Shown: positions 1 through 8,981, numbered from the stretch's first letter. The stretch is 64,000 nt of DNA from Mucilaginibacter myungsuensis (GCF_015222005.1 NZ_JADFFL010000003.1:620001-684000), one strand, 5' to 3'. Made by a program: numbers and translations. Notes: a model not told the origin generated them from the letters alone.

Positions 1-874
1 CTTCGATCACCCAATCACTGGTCTGCTTTTTATCAAAGCGACAAGTGTTGCAGATAAACTCTTCAACCTCGCCATACTGATCTTTGCGGGCAGTTACGCG
101 GATAACTTCTTCACCTTTGTACCAAAGGGTCACTTTACCATTACATTTCTCGTGGTCGCAATCGCGGTGAGCCTGTACCGGCTTAGTGAACCAAACACGG
201 TTCTTAAAGCGGAAGGTCTTATCGGTCAAAGCACCTACCGGACAAACATCTATCACGTTACCAGAAAAATCGTTATCTATAGCCTTGCTGATGTAAGTTG
301 ATATCTCGGAGTGGTCACCACGGTTCAATACACCATGTAAACGGGTATTGGTGATCTGATCAGCAGTGAACACGCAACGGTAGCAAAGGATGCAACGCGT
401 CATGTGCAATTGGATCTTATCGCCAAGGTCAACTTTCTCGAAAGTACGGCGATCAAATTCGTAGCGGGTTTTAGCACGACCGTGCTCATAACCTAAGTCT
501 TGCAGGTGGCATTCGCCGGCTTGGTCACATACCGGGCAATCCAGCGGGTGGTTAAGCAACAACATCTCTACTACACCCTTACGTGCCTCAACAACCTCAG
601 GCGAAGTGATGTTCTTTACCTCCATACCATCCATCACCGTGGTGCGGCATGATGCTACCAACTTAGGCATCGGGCGCGGGTCTTTCTCCGAACCTTTGCT
701 TACCTGCACCAAACAGGTACGGCATTTACCGCCGCTACCTTCCAGCTTAGAGTAATAGCACATCGCAGGCGGAACAATATCACCACCGATCTGCCTTGCG
801 GCATTCAGGATGCTTGTACCAGCCTCTACCTCTACGGTAATGCCATCAATTGTTACTTTATGTTTATCTGACAT
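1..874 (-). CDS. nuoG: NADH-quinone oxidoreductase subunit G, N-terminal part (cut by window start)
   Basis: Electron-carrying subunit of the peripheral arm of respiratory Complex I. The ATG is at 872-874 and 291 residues are visible. Cys39, 51, 54 and 76 form the ferredoxin-like [2Fe-2S] site; His109 with Cys113, 116 and 122 is the His-Cys3 [4Fe-4S] ligand set (HPLDCPVCDQAGEC); Cys161, 164, 167 and 211 (CILCYRC, then VCPVGAL) bind a further [4Fe-4S]. The C-terminal part is outside the window, so I cannot tell whether the molybdopterin-like domain is present; many Bacteroidota have a short NuoG lacking it. It lies 32 bp after the Uma2-type gene and is probably the distal gene of the nuoB-to-nuoG transcript within this window. 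Confidence 0.95.
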   Translation of the reverse strand, partial: MSDKHKVTIDGITVEVEAGTSILNAARQIGGDIVPPAMCYYSKLEGSGGKCRTCLVQVSKGSEKDPRPMPKLVASCRTTVMDGMEVKNITSPEVVEARKGVVEMLLLNHPLDCPVCDQAGECHLQDLGYEHGRAKTRYEFDRRTFEKVDLGDKIQLHMTRCILCYRCVFTADQITNTRLHGVLNRGDHSEISTYISKAIDNDFSGNVIDVCPVGALTDKTFRFKNRVWFTKPVQAHRDCDHEKCNGKVTLWYKGEEVIRVTARKDQYGEVEEFICNTCRFDKKQTSDWVIE

Positions 875-906
875 TTTATATTCGTCAAAATCTATTCTTC
901 TAATTC

Positions 907-1503
907 TTACAGCAAGTCTCTGAACACATCATCCATTGCCAATTCAAAACCCGGTAGTATTGGAGTAGTTAAAGTATCACCACCTGTTAGCGCGCGCCCT
1001 TCAGTTGCAAACTTACCGTTAGTATCAAGCACATACCGCACTAACGATTGCTCTGAAGGATATACCACCCAATATTCCTTTACACCGAATTCCTCGTAAA
1101 GGTCATATTTAGTTTTAAGCTCCTTACTACTGTTGCCAGTTGATAAAACCTCGACAATAATATCGGGAGCTCCTAAACAACTCCTTGGATCGGCCATTTT
1201 AGCCATATCGCAAACTACACACACGTCAGGCTGAACAACGTTCTTAACCTTCTTGTCACTTGTCTCGTCCCTTACCAGCCTTACATCAAAAGGAGCCATA
1301 AAAACCTTACAGTTCTGTCCTTTTAAAAAGTGATGCAATTCAGCAAAAATGCTACCTGCGATCAATTGATGATTCCCTGTCGGGGCCGGACTCATCTTGA
1401 ATATCTTACCCTTGATCAGCTCCAAACGCTCCTCAAAACGCCAGGAGTAATAATCCGCGTAGGTGTAAGATTTCGATAAGTCCAGATCATCAATGCTGTT
1501 CAT
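907..1503 (-). CDS. Uma2 family (DUF820) PD-(D/E)XK nuclease-fold protein inside the nuo operon
   Basis: A 198-residue protein with the pattern of the Uma2/DUF820 family: an N-terminal ELIKGKIFKMSPAP segment with a following His, a PDVCVV aspartate near residue 93, an IIVEVLS glutamate near residue 117, a lysine before the YDLYEEFGVKEYW block and a short C-terminal strand region. These are the expected acidic and Lys residues of a restriction-endonuclease-like fold, so the active site looks intact. The family's substrate is generally unknown. The gene sits between nuoF (12 bp upstream) and nuoG (32 bp downstream) on the same strand, so it is almost certainly co-transcribed with Complex I genes. 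That position is not explained by Complex I biology and suggests insertion of an accessory gene. Confidence 0.85.
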   Translation of the reverse strand: MNSIDDLDLSKSYTYADYYSWRFEERLELIKGKIFKMSPAPTGNHQLIAGSIFAELHHFLKGQNCKVFMAPFDVRLVRDETSDKKVKNVVQPDVCVVCDMAKMADPRSCLGAPDIIVEVLSTGNSSKELKTKYDLYEEFGVKEYWVVYPSEQSLVRYVLDTNGKFATEGRALTGGDTLTTPILPGFELAMDDVFRDLL

Positions 1504-1515
1504 ATCCTTTTAAGT

Positions 1516-2880
1516 TTATGCCGCTGTTTCTTCTTTCTTCGGCAACGGGTCAGCATAATGCGCCAATCCAAAATTCCTTGTTGTCGCTTCACTCGGATGC
1601 GTTACGTGCCATTCAAACTCGTCCCTAAAGTGGCGGATAGCACTGGCTACCGGCCATGCCGCCGCGTCACCTAACGGACAAATGGTGTTACCTTCTATCT
1701 TTTTAGATACATCAACCAACAGGTCGATGTCGCTCATCTTGCCATGGCCATGCTCTAAGCGGTGCAATACTTTCTCCATCCAACCGGTACCTTCGCGGCA
1801 AGGAGAACATTGTCCGCAACTTTCGTGATGGTAGAAACGGGTGAAGTTCCAGGTATTGCGTACGATACACTGATCCTCGTCATAAGCGATAAAGCCGCCC
1901 GAACCTAACATGGTACCGGTAGCAAAACCACCGTCAGACAGTGATTCGTAACTCATTAAGCGGGCTTCGCCATTAGCTGTTTTAAAGAACAGGTTATTTG
2001 GTAAGATCGGTACAGATGAACCACCGGCAACCACCGCTTTAAGGGTTTTTCCGTTGGCTATACCTCCGCAATATTCGTCGCTGTAAACAAACTCTTCGCA
2101 AGTTAAGCCAAGTTCTATCTCGTAAACGCCCGGCTTCTTTAAGTTACCACCGGCAGATATCAGCTTAGTACCCGTACTACGACCAACACCAATCTTAGCA
2201 TACTCTTCGCCGCCATCGTTAATGATCGGCACTACTGCCGCGATCGACTCAACATTGTTCACCACCGTTGGGCAACCATACAGACCAGCGATAGCCGGGA
2301 ATGGCGGTTTGATACGTGGATTACCACGTTTGCCCTCTAATGATTCTAACAAAGCGGTCTCTTCACCGCAGATATAGGCACCACCACCGGGTTGTACGTA
2401 CAACTCCAGATCGTAACCGGTACCCAAAATATTTTTACCTAAAAATCCGGCAGCCTTAGCTTCAGCGATCGCTTTTTCCAAGATCCGGATCTGCGGCATC
2501 ATTTCGCCACGCAGGTAAATGTAAGAAACGTGAGCACCAAGCGCGAAACTACCTACGATCATACCCTCGATCAAAGCATGAGGGATATAGGTCATCAAGT
2601 AACGGTCTTTAAAGGTACCCGGTTCAGATTCGTCACCGTTGCAAACCAGGTAACGTGCTACGCCTTCAGGCTTTGCCAAAAAGCCCCACTTCATCCCGGT
2701 AGGGAAACCTGCGCCACCGCGACCGCGTAAGCCCGATTTCTTAACCTCTTCTACTATTTCCTCAGGCGTCATCTGCTTCAAAGCCTTCTCGACAGAGCGG
2801 TAGCCGCCCTTTTGACGATAGACCTCCAGCGTGTTAATGCCCGGTACGTTGATATGTTCTAATAATAGCTTGCGTCCCAT
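1516..2880 (-). CDS. nuoF: NADH-quinone oxidoreductase subunit F
   Basis: The NADH-oxidising, FMN-binding subunit of Complex I. The FMN/NADH glycine-rich motif GRGGAGFPTG is near residue 52, a second glycine-rich stretch GGGAYICGEETAL near 166, and the N3 [4Fe-4S] ligands are in ESCGQCSPCREG near 355 and NTICPLG near 400. I place the start at the ATG at 2880, where the protein begins MGRKLLLEH; the frame stays open for ten more codons upstream but those would overlap nuoE. With this start there is one base between the nuoE stop and nuoF, typical of coupled translation. Length, about 455 residues, is normal for the family. Confidence 0.96.
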   Translation of the reverse strand: MGRKLLLEHINVPGINTLEVYRQKGGYRSVEKALKQMTPEEIVEEVKKSGLRGRGGAGFPTGMKWGFLAKPEGVARYLVCNGDESEPGTFKDRYLMTYIPHALIEGMIVGSFALGAHVSYIYLRGEMMPQIRILEKAIAEAKAAGFLGKNILGTGYDLELYVQPGGGAYICGEETALLESLEGKRGNPRIKPPFPAIAGLYGCPTVVNNVESIAAVVPIINDGGEEYAKIGVGRSTGTKLISAGGNLKKPGVYEIELGLTCEEFVYSDEYCGGIANGKTLKAVVAGGSSVPILPNNLFFKTANGEARLMSYESLSDGGFATGTMLGSGGFIAYDEDQCIVRNTWNFTRFYHHESCGQCSPCREGTGWMEKVLHRLEHGHGKMSDIDLLVDVSKKIEGNTICPLGDAAAWPVASAIRHFRDEFEWHVTHPSEATTRNFGLAHYADPLPKKEETAA

Positions 2881-2881
2881 A

Positions 2882-3412
2882 TTAATTGTTCGCTTTAGCT
2901 TTAAGATCACTGATCAGCTGATCAACAGACTGTTCAGTTAAGTTCTCGTAAAAAGTATATTCGGGGCCTATTTGCAATACCGGGCCGTAACCACAGGCAG
3001 CAAGGCACTCCACCCCTCTCCAGCTAAATAAGCCGTCCGGAGTAACTTCACCTTCTTTAACACCCAGTTTATTCTCGATGTAATCCATGATCTTACCTGC
3101 ACCAACGATCTCGCATGGGCCGGTACGGCAAACCTCGAAAAGGAATTTACCTTGCGGACGTAACAGGTACATGGTATAAAAAGTAGCTACCTCGTACACT
3201 TCGATCGGCTGTATGCTCAGGTATTCGGCAACCTTGTCCATCGCAGGCGGGCTAACCCAACCCAATTCGGCTTGCACCAAATGCAGAATAGGCAACAAAG
3301 CCGATTTTTGTTTGCCTTGCGGATAGCGGCTAACCACATCGTCGAACTTAGCAATAAGCTCGGCGCTAAAAGTTACCGGCGCGTGTTCGGTAGTATCTTC
3401 AACTCTAAGCAT
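2882..3412 (-). CDS. nuoE: NADH-quinone oxidoreductase subunit E
   Basis: The thioredoxin-fold [2Fe-2S] subunit that partners NuoF in the NADH-dehydrogenase module. The four cysteines follow the family pattern: EVCRTGPCE (C-x4-C) and later ECLAACGYGP (C-x3-C), at about residues 102, 107, 142 and 146. The N-terminal helical domain (FDDVVSRYPQGKQKSALLPIL) is present. At 176 residues it is a typical single-domain NuoE. It overlaps the end of nuoD by 8 bp and is followed one base later by nuoF. Confidence 0.96.
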   Translation of the reverse strand: MLRVEDTTEHAPVTFSAELIAKFDDVVSRYPQGKQKSALLPILHLVQAELGWVSPPAMDKVAEYLSIQPIEVYEVATFYTMYLLRPQGKFLFEVCRTGPCEIVGAGKIMDYIENKLGVKEGEVTPDGLFSWRGVECLAACGYGPVLQIGPEYTFYENLTEQSVDQLISDLKAKANN

Positions 3413-4616
3413 CTAACTCTCCGGCTATAATGTTTAAACTACTCATGTTAATAATCGCATCGCTCAACAGCATGCCACGGCTCATTGGCGCATACATCTG
3501 GTAATTGATAAAGCTTGGCCTGCGGAAGTGCAAACGATATGGCGAACGGCCACCATCGTTAACCAGGTAAAAACCCAGCTCACCGTTAGCGCCCTCTACC
3601 GAGTGGTAAACTTCGCCAACCGGGGTATCCACCTCGCCCATCACTATCTTAAAGTGATAGATCAAAGCTTCCATATTGTTGTAAACTTCCTCTTTCGGAG
3701 GCAGGTAATATGCAGGTACGTCAGCATGGAAGATCGTAGAGTCCTCTTTAGCGATCAGCTTTAAGCACTGATCGATCATGCGCATACTTTGCTTCATCTC
3801 CTCGTTACGCACCAAAAAGCGATCGTAAACATCGCCACGGGTACCTACGGGGACTTCAAAGTCCAGATCTTGGTAACTTGAATATGGGTTCATCGCCCTT
3901 ACGTCGTAATCTACACCGGTAGCACGTAAGATAGGGCCTGTCCAGCTGTAACCTAAAGCAACATCAGGATCAACCGGGGCAACGCCTTTGGTACGGTCGA
4001 TAAAGATCCTGTTACGGTTGAATAAGTTCTCGAACTCTTTCAACGCTACAGGGAAATCAACCAAGAACTTATTGACCTTGCGGAAGAATATATCGTTAAA
4101 ATTACGCTCAAAGCCACCTATACGTCCTACGTTAGTGGTCAGCCTGGATCCGCAGATCTCTTCGTAAATTTCATAGATCGCCTCACGGAATTCCATCATG
4201 TAAAGGAAACCTGTAAAGGCGCCGGTATCCACACCTAATACACCATTACAAACGATGTGATCAGCAATACGGGCTAATTCCATCACCACGATACGAAGGT
4301 AATCCACACGTTTCGGCAATTGGATGTTCAACAGTTTTTCAACCGTCATGTGCCAACCCATGTTGTTGATCGGCGACGAACAATAATTCAAGCGGTCGGT
4401 CAGCGGGGTGATCTGGTAAAAAGGGCGGTGTTCTGCGATCTTCTCGAACGCGCGATGAATATAACCTATGGTTGATACGCCGCTAACAATACGCTCGCCA
4501 TCCATTTGCAGCACGTTCTGAAAAACGCCGTGCGTTGCAGGGTGGGTCGGCCCCAGGTTAAGGGTAGAAAGTTCGCTTTGCGGATCGTTATCTATAAATA
4601 CCGGATGGTTCTCCAT
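3405..4616 (-). CDS. nuoD: NADH-quinone oxidoreductase subunit D
   Basis: The 49-kDa quinone-site subunit of Complex I. It starts close to the expected NLGPTHPATHGVF motif that lines the quinone cavity, and includes GRIGGFERNF and VEGANGELGFYLV further on, with a C-terminal SLNIIAGELDA close to the usual ...GxxDR-type tail. At 403 residues it is a stand-alone NuoD, not a NuoCD fusion as in enterobacteria. It begins 2 bp after the nuoC stop and overlaps nuoE. Confidence 0.96.
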   Translation of the reverse strand: MENHPVFIDNDPQSELSTLNLGPTHPATHGVFQNVLQMDGERIVSGVSTIGYIHRAFEKIAEHRPFYQITPLTDRLNYCSSPINNMGWHMTVEKLLNIQLPKRVDYLRIVVMELARIADHIVCNGVLGVDTGAFTGFLYMMEFREAIYEIYEEICGSRLTTNVGRIGGFERNFNDIFFRKVNKFLVDFPVALKEFENLFNRNRIFIDRTKGVAPVDPDVALGYSWTGPILRATGVDYDVRAMNPYSSYQDLDFEVPVGTRGDVYDRFLVRNEEMKQSMRMIDQCLKLIAKEDSTIFHADVPAYYLPPKEEVYNNMEALIYHFKIVMGEVDTPVGEVYHSVEGANGELGFYLVNDGGRSPYRLHFRRPSFINYQMYAPMSRGMLLSDAIINMSSLNIIAGELDA

Positions 4617-4618
4617 TA

Positions 4619-5122
4619 TTATCTTCCGAAAAAGTAATCTTTTTTATCTACACGATTAGGGTCTTCCAGCGGATACTCTCTGCGCATCGGGAAAACCGTC
4701 ATGTCGTCAACATTTAATATCCTGCGCAGATCAGGGTGACCGGTAAAGTCAACACCAAAAAAGTCGTAGGTCTCACGCTCCATCCAGTTAGCGCCGTCCC
4801 AAAGCACGGTCGCACTTGGGATATGAACGTCACCATCAGCCATAAATACTTTTACGCGGATGCGTACATTGTTCTGCAAGCTATGAAGGTGATAGATCAC
4901 ACCTACAGGCTTTTCCCTTTCGGGATAGTGGATGGCCGTAATATCTGTCAGGAAACCGAATTTCAATACAGCATGCCCTTTCAAAAAGCCCAGCAGATCA
5001 ATGACCTGTTCGCGCCCTGTCTCAATGGTCAGCAAACCATAAGGCTCGCCTTCTACAATAATGGTATCGCCGAATTTAGCATTAATGGCGTTCAGTATGG
5101 TCTCGTTAGTAATAGCGCTCAT
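4619..5122 (-). CDS. nuoC: NADH-quinone oxidoreductase subunit C
   Basis: The 30-kDa peripheral-arm subunit of Complex I. The family signature is readable: the ERETYDFFGVDFTGHPDLRR region followed by FPMRREYPLEDPNR. It has 167 residues and is separate from NuoD. Its ATG shares its first base with the last base of the nuoB stop region (coordinates meet at 5122), indicating translational coupling. Confidence 0.95.
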   Translation of the reverse strand: MSAITNETILNAINAKFGDTIIVEGEPYGLLTIETGREQVIDLLGFLKGHAVLKFGFLTDITAIHYPEREKPVGVIYHLHSLQNNVRIRVKVFMADGDVHIPSATVLWDGANWMERETYDFFGVDFTGHPDLRRILNVDDMTVFPMRREYPLEDPNRVDKKDYFFGR

Positions 5123-5664
5123 TATTGGATACCGTAGGATGCTAATAATTTTTGATACTCCGGAGAATTACGACGGCGGCCGGTCTCTGTCTGTACCAAT
5201 TTTTGGATCTGAATAAAGCCATCAATGATCGCTTCAGGACGCGGAGGGCAACCAGGAACGTAAACGTCGACCGGAATGATCTCGTCGATACCTTGCAACA
5301 CCGAGTAAGTATCAAATATACCACCGCTTGACGCGCAGGCACCAACGGCCATTACCCAACGTGGCTCGGCCATTTGCAGGTAAACCTGACGTAAAACGGG
5401 ACCCATCTTTTTAGAGATAGTACCCATTACCATCAGCAGGTCGGCCTGGCGTGGCGAAAAGCTTAAACGCTCGGCACCAAAACGGGAAAGATCGTAATGC
5501 GATGCCATAGTGGCCATAAATTCGATACCACAGCAAGACGTAGCGAAAGGCAGCGGCCATAAAGAATACGAACGCGCCAAACCAACAGCCTCATCAAGTT
5601 TAGTGGCAAAAAATCCGGAACCTTCAATACCGGCAGGGGCATCAACTATTTTTATATCACTCAT
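5122..5664 (-). CDS. nuoB: NADH-quinone oxidoreductase subunit B
   Basis: The subunit carrying cluster N2, the last Fe-S centre before quinone. Ligand cysteines are in [11 protein letters not shown] (tandem Cys near 43-44), VGACASSGG near 108 and VPGCPPRPE near 138. Length, 180 residues, is normal. It is the first gene after a 196-bp gap that contains the nuoA terminator and a TAnnTTTG box, so the nuoB-C-D-E-F-(Uma2)-G block probably starts its own transcript here. Confidence 0.96.
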   Translation of the reverse strand: MSDIKIVDAPAGIEGSGFFATKLDEAVGLARSYSLWPLPFATSCCGIEFMATMASHYDLSRFGAERLSFSPRQADLLMVMGTISKKMGPVLRQVYLQMAEPRWVMAVGACASSGGIFDTYSVLQGIDEIIPVDVYVPGCPPRPEAIIDGFIQIQKLVQTETGRRRNSPEYQKLLASYGIQ

Positions 5665-5710
5665 GAATAAGAGAAATAATAGTGCTGTTGAATTAGATGT
5701 TTCAACATCA

Positions 5711-5718
5711 CAAATTTA
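5711..5718 (-). promoter_or_regulatory. Candidate -7 box upstream of nuoB
   Basis: On the minus strand this reads TAAATTTG, an exact match to the Bacteroidota -7 consensus TAnnTTTG, 46 bp before the nuoB start. I see no clear -33 TTG at the usual distance. Its position downstream of the nuoA terminator fits a separate nuoB transcript. Confidence 0.45.
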
Positions 5719-5810
5719 CGACAAATTATACAGTGTTTAAAGACGAGTACGTTGGCACAAGGGAATTTAGAATCAATCTAAAGAAGCATGTTATAACGCC
5801 GTATAAACAA

Positions 5811-5839
5811 AAAAGCATGCCTTGTATAGACATGCTTTT
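5811..5839 (-). terminator. Rho-independent terminator after nuoA
   Basis: A perfect 9-bp stem, AAAAGCATG / CATGCTTTT, with an 11-nt loop, followed on the minus strand by a U-rich run (TTTTTTGTTT). It lies 22 bp beyond the nuoA stop and before nuoB. Confidence 0.75.
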
Positions 5840-5860
5840 GATATTTATTGACAGGATGTA

Positions 5861-6232
5861 TTAATCCCAATCCAATGCTTTCTTTTTAAGAATATAAATG
5901 AAGCCGGCCAGCAGCGTAGCCATAAAGATGAACATCTCTATCAGGCCGGTAAAGCCCATCTCACGGAAGTTAACCGCCCAAGGGTACATAAAGATAACCT
6001 CCACGTCAAACAATACGAACAGGATAGCCACCAAGAAGTACTTAATAGAAAAAGGTGTACGGGCGTTACCCACAACCTCAATACCCGACTCAAATGGTGT
6101 TAGCTTGTCAGCGGTCTTACGTTTTGGGCCCAACGCGTGCGTCGCGAACATGGTACCAACGGCAAAACCCACCGCAACCAGCATTTGAATAATGATCGGT
6201 AAATAATCAATGGCTGAACTTTTTACTTCCAT
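5861..6232 (-). CDS. nuoA: NADH-quinone oxidoreductase subunit A
   Basis: A small membrane-arm subunit of Complex I, 123 residues, with three predicted transmembrane helices (about residues 10-30, 63-83 and 90-112). The family loop between helices 1 and 2 is present (KLTPFESGIEVVGNAR), as is KYFLVAILFVLFDVEVIFMYPW with its conserved acidic residues. It is the first nuo gene but is followed by a terminator, so it may be transcribed apart from the other nuo genes here. Confidence 0.95.
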   Translation of the reverse strand: MEVKSSAIDYLPIIIQMLVAVGFAVGTMFATHALGPKRKTADKLTPFESGIEVVGNARTPFSIKYFLVAILFVLFDVEVIFMYPWAVNFREMGFTGLIEMFIFMATLLAGFIYILKKKALDWD

Positions 6233-6237
6233 GGCGG

Positions 6238-6245
6238 CAAATATA
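6238..6245 (-). promoter_or_regulatory. Candidate -7 box immediately before nuoA
   Basis: TATATTTG on the minus strand, five bases before the nuoA ATG. A TTTG lies 16 bases further upstream, supplied by the T-run of the preceding terminator. The resulting transcript would be leaderless or nearly so. Confidence 0.5.
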
Positions 6246-6264
6246 GTAAATGTGCTGTTAACAA

Positions 6265-6296
6265 AAAAAGCTCCCGAAAGGTATCGGGAGCTTTTT
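6265..6296 (-). terminator. Rho-independent terminator of the Ton/TPR cluster
   Basis: A 13-bp perfect stem AAAAAGCTCCCGA / TCGGGAGCTTTTT with a 6-nt loop, followed on the minus strand by a T-run. It is 22 bp beyond the TPR gene stop. Because both arms carry A/T runs it could work in either direction. Confidence 0.85.
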
Positions 6297-6318
6297 GTTT
6301 ATCGGTTAGATAATTTTA

Positions 6319-8019
6319 TTACTTAGTTGTTTTAGCAGGCGCCGTTTTGCGGGCAAAGTAGGCTACTACCGATTTATTGGCCGGGTCATACTCCTTAGCT
6401 TTAGTATAAGCCTCTAAAGTTTTAGCCTCGTCCTTATCCTTGTATTCATAAAGATTGGCCATATAAACATAAGCCGCAGCCAAGTAACGTTTATCTGCGT
6501 CGCTTAAAGTAGGTTTAGCAGAGGTCAAAGTGATATACTTCTCGTAGTACGGCTTAGCCAAACCTTTGATATTGTTCCTGTCAGCATCTTTTAAGTCAGC
6601 AATGTAACCTTTATATTGGTACACAGCTGCTACCGGTGTAGTTGCTTTACGCTCGATATAGCTGAAAGCCGAATCTGCCTTAACAAGCACTGCAGAATCT
6701 GCTTTAGGGTTATTGCTGTCGAAAGCGAAGAAATAACTCAAAGCCTGAGCAAAGCGCTCTTGCAAAGTACCTTTTTTAGATTTATCAAAGTACTCCTGAT
6801 ACGCGTTACCGGCATCAGCATATTTCTTTTTTCCGTAAGCGTCTTTAGCTATCTCTAAGAAAACGTCGGCTTTGGTAGTATCCATCGCGTAAGCTTTCTT
6901 CAGGTCATTGATACCTGTCGAATCGCTCTTAGCTAATTTCAAACGGCCTAAGTTCAGGTAGTCGGTTGCTAATACACGTTTTTCACCGGCTTCGCCAATG
7001 AACTTGTTCAATGCGGTGATACCTGCGTCGTAATCCTTGTTCTCTAACGCTGAGTAACCTAAATAACGGTAAACACGCAGGTTAGAAGCGGCTGACTTAG
7101 CCAATTGGGCGGTAACCTCTTGCAAGGTCTTAAACTCACCGGCATTATACAAGAAGTCGGCATACCGTAATTGCGACTCGATGGACATGTCTGTCAAGCT
7201 TAAATACTTACGGTAGTGCTCCACACCCTCTTTAACTTTAGCTGATGCTACTTTGATATCTTTGTTAGCCTGACGCAGGTCGGTCTCAGCCCATTCGCGG
7301 TAAGCCGGGCCAAAGTTAGGGTCGATGGTCAAAGCGGCATTGAACTCGTTAGTAGCCGACTCCCAGTTATTAGCATATCTCCACAATACACCTTCAGCAA
7401 CGTGGGCAGTTACCGATTTAGGGTCGATAGCTAATGCTTCTGAATAGTTTTTGTAAGCGTCGTTACTCTTCAACTGAGATATCAAAGCATTACCTGCAGT
7501 TACATACAGTTCGGCATCCTTAACCTTAGGGTTAGCAGTTTTGCCTTTCTCTAACACAGCGATGGCCGATTCGGCATTAGCCTGAGATACGGTTGTTGCA
7601 GGGGCTACGATAAGCAAGTAGCTGCGGCCAACATAGTCGTAAACCTTAGTGTCTTTTGGCGATAACGACAGCGCTTGGTTAAAGTTGCTGGTTGCACCCG
7701 CCTCATCTTTATCTAAACGGGCTGCTGCACCTAAACCAACAAAATTAAGGGCAAATTTACCGTCGGCGGCAATACCTTTATTGAAGGCAGCTTTGGCCGA
7801 ATCGGCATACTCTTGCTTAATGTAGGTCCAACCCAGGTAAAACTGGTTCTCGGCACTGTTAGGCTGAGTTGTGGTCAGTCCTTTAAGCATTGTCTTAGCT
7901 TTTTGATATTGTTCGGCGTCGATAGCTTTTTTGGCGTCGGCGAGACTTTGCGCAAAAACTGACGATCCTATAAATATCGTTGCCGTTGCGGTCATCGCTA
8001 TTCTTTTGATCATTTCCAT
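6319..8019 (-). CDS. Periplasmic tetratricopeptide-repeat protein
   Basis: A 566-residue protein with an N-terminal signal peptide (hydrophobic stretch IAMTATATIFIGSSVFAQ, likely cleavage after AQ) and repeated TPR-like helical pairs along its length, for example LGWTYIKQEYADSAKAAFNKGI, VGLGAAARLDKDEAGATSNF and YLGYSALENKDYDAGITAL written here only as short landmarks of each repeat. TPRs mediate protein-protein contacts. It is the last gene of the exbB-exbD-exbD-tonB-(small TM)-PstS-like cluster, an arrangement I know from other Bacteroidota, so it probably works in the periplasm or on the outer membrane with the Ton system. The exact partner is unknown. The start could also be the Met two codons downstream. 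Confidence 0.85.
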   Translation of the reverse strand: MEMIKRIAMTATATIFIGSSVFAQSLADAKKAIDAEQYQKAKTMLKGLTTTQPNSAENQFYLGWTYIKQEYADSAKAAFNKGIAADGKFALNFVGLGAAARLDKDEAGATSNFNQALSLSPKDTKVYDYVGRSYLLIVAPATTVSQANAESAIAVLEKGKTANPKVKDAELYVTAGNALISQLKSNDAYKNYSEALAIDPKSVTAHVAEGVLWRYANNWESATNEFNAALTIDPNFGPAYREWAETDLRQANKDIKVASAKVKEGVEHYRKYLSLTDMSIESQLRYADFLYNAGEFKTLQEVTAQLAKSAASNLRVYRYLGYSALENKDYDAGITALNKFIGEAGEKRVLATDYLNLGRLKLAKSDSTGINDLKKAYAMDTTKADVFLEIAKDAYGKKKYADAGNAYQEYFDKSKKGTLQERFAQALSYFFAFDSNNPKADSAVLVKADSAFSYIERKATTPVAAVYQYKGYIADLKDADRNNIKGLAKPYYEKYITLTSAKPTLSDADKRYLAAAYVYMANLYEYKDKDEAKTLEAYTKAKEYDPANKSVVAYFARKTAPAKTTK

Positions 8020-8036
8020 GGCTTTTATTTATAGTT

Positions 8037-8981
8037 TTAGTTTACTCGTTCTGTATTCTGTTCTTTTACTATGTTGATCTCTCTGCCAGGCATTACTTCT
8101 GGTAATATGCCCGATTTTAGAATGATCCGTTGCCCCCTGTCGCTTAACACAAAAGAGGCAAACCCTTTTCCCAATCCATCGCGCCCGGTACAATCAATAA
8201 TGTACAACGACCGTATGAACGGATATGTTTTTAGAGCTAAAGATTCCTGCGATGGTTTAGTAAACCCAATGTCATCTTTGCGGGAGTTGTCCTTAACACC
8301 TACTATCTTCACTTTTTTAACGTCATCGGCATAATCCTTATCAGGATCGTTCAACCAGCTAAAGCCAGTTATACCAATGGAGTTAGGATGGGTAGCTACA
8401 TAGCGTATCACCTCTTTATTATTCTTAAGGGCATAAACGTTTTTTGCCTTAAGTTCTTTTGTGCCGGCCAGGTCTTTCAAATATCTTACCAAACTGGAGT
8501 TGGGGTTATCAAAAACTACACTTCTGTCGCTTTTAAATTCTCCGTTCAGCATCGCTTTCACTTCAGATACAGTGATCGTAGTATCGGCCGAGGCTTGGTT
8601 TACGATCAACGAAACTGCGTCTATAGCGAACCTGTTAGCATCAGGTGGCCTTGTATGCTGTATCATCAGCCGCCTTTCGTCGGCAGTAAGATCCCGGGTC
8701 ATTATAGCGTAAGGGATACTATCAGTAAGCAGCAGGCTCAGTAGCTCGTTCTCGGTCTTGTACAGCAACCTTGGCTTAGCCTCGGTATAGCTGGATGTGA
8801 AAACGAAAAGTTCTTCTTCTATGATCGGTGCACACGATTCGTCTATCAACATATCGGTTTGGCCGGCCATAAAGGTATCCGCATTCTTTTCGGGCACCTT
8901 TTTCTTTCTCTTGCAGGCAGGAGCGGCTAATATAGAAAGCCCTGCCAACAAAAAGAAAATAAATTTGATCTTAATACTCAT
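8037..8981 (-). CDS. PstS-like phosphate-binding family lipoprotein in the Ton cluster
   Basis: A 314-residue lipoprotein. Its signal peptide ends in LSILAAPACKR, a lipobox-like sequence with Cys near residue 23. The rest resembles periplasmic phosphate-binding proteins of the PstS superfamily: FVFTSSYTEAKP, DAVSLIVNQASADTTITVSEVKAMLNG-like segments and a late IRSLYII...GLGKGFASFVLSDRGQRII block typical of the C-terminal lobe. No PstCAB transporter genes are adjacent. It overlaps the small membrane gene upstream by 11 bp and precedes the TPR gene by 17 bp, so it belongs to the Ton operon. A role in sensing or presenting ligands to the Ton system is inference; phosphate binding is not shown. 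Confidence 0.8.
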   Translation of the reverse strand: MSIKIKFIFFLLAGLSILAAPACKRKKKVPEKNADTFMAGQTDMLIDESCAPIIEEELFVFTSSYTEAKPRLLYKTENELLSLLLTDSIPYAIMTRDLTADERRLMIQHTRPPDANRFAIDAVSLIVNQASADTTITVSEVKAMLNGEFKSDRSVVFDNPNSSLVRYLKDLAGTKELKAKNVYALKNNKEVIRYVATHPNSIGITGFSWLNDPDKDYADDVKKVKIVGVKDNSRKDDIGFTKPSQESLALKTYPFIRSLYIIDCTGRDGLGKGFASFVLSDRGQRIILKSGILPEVMPGREINIVKEQNTERVN

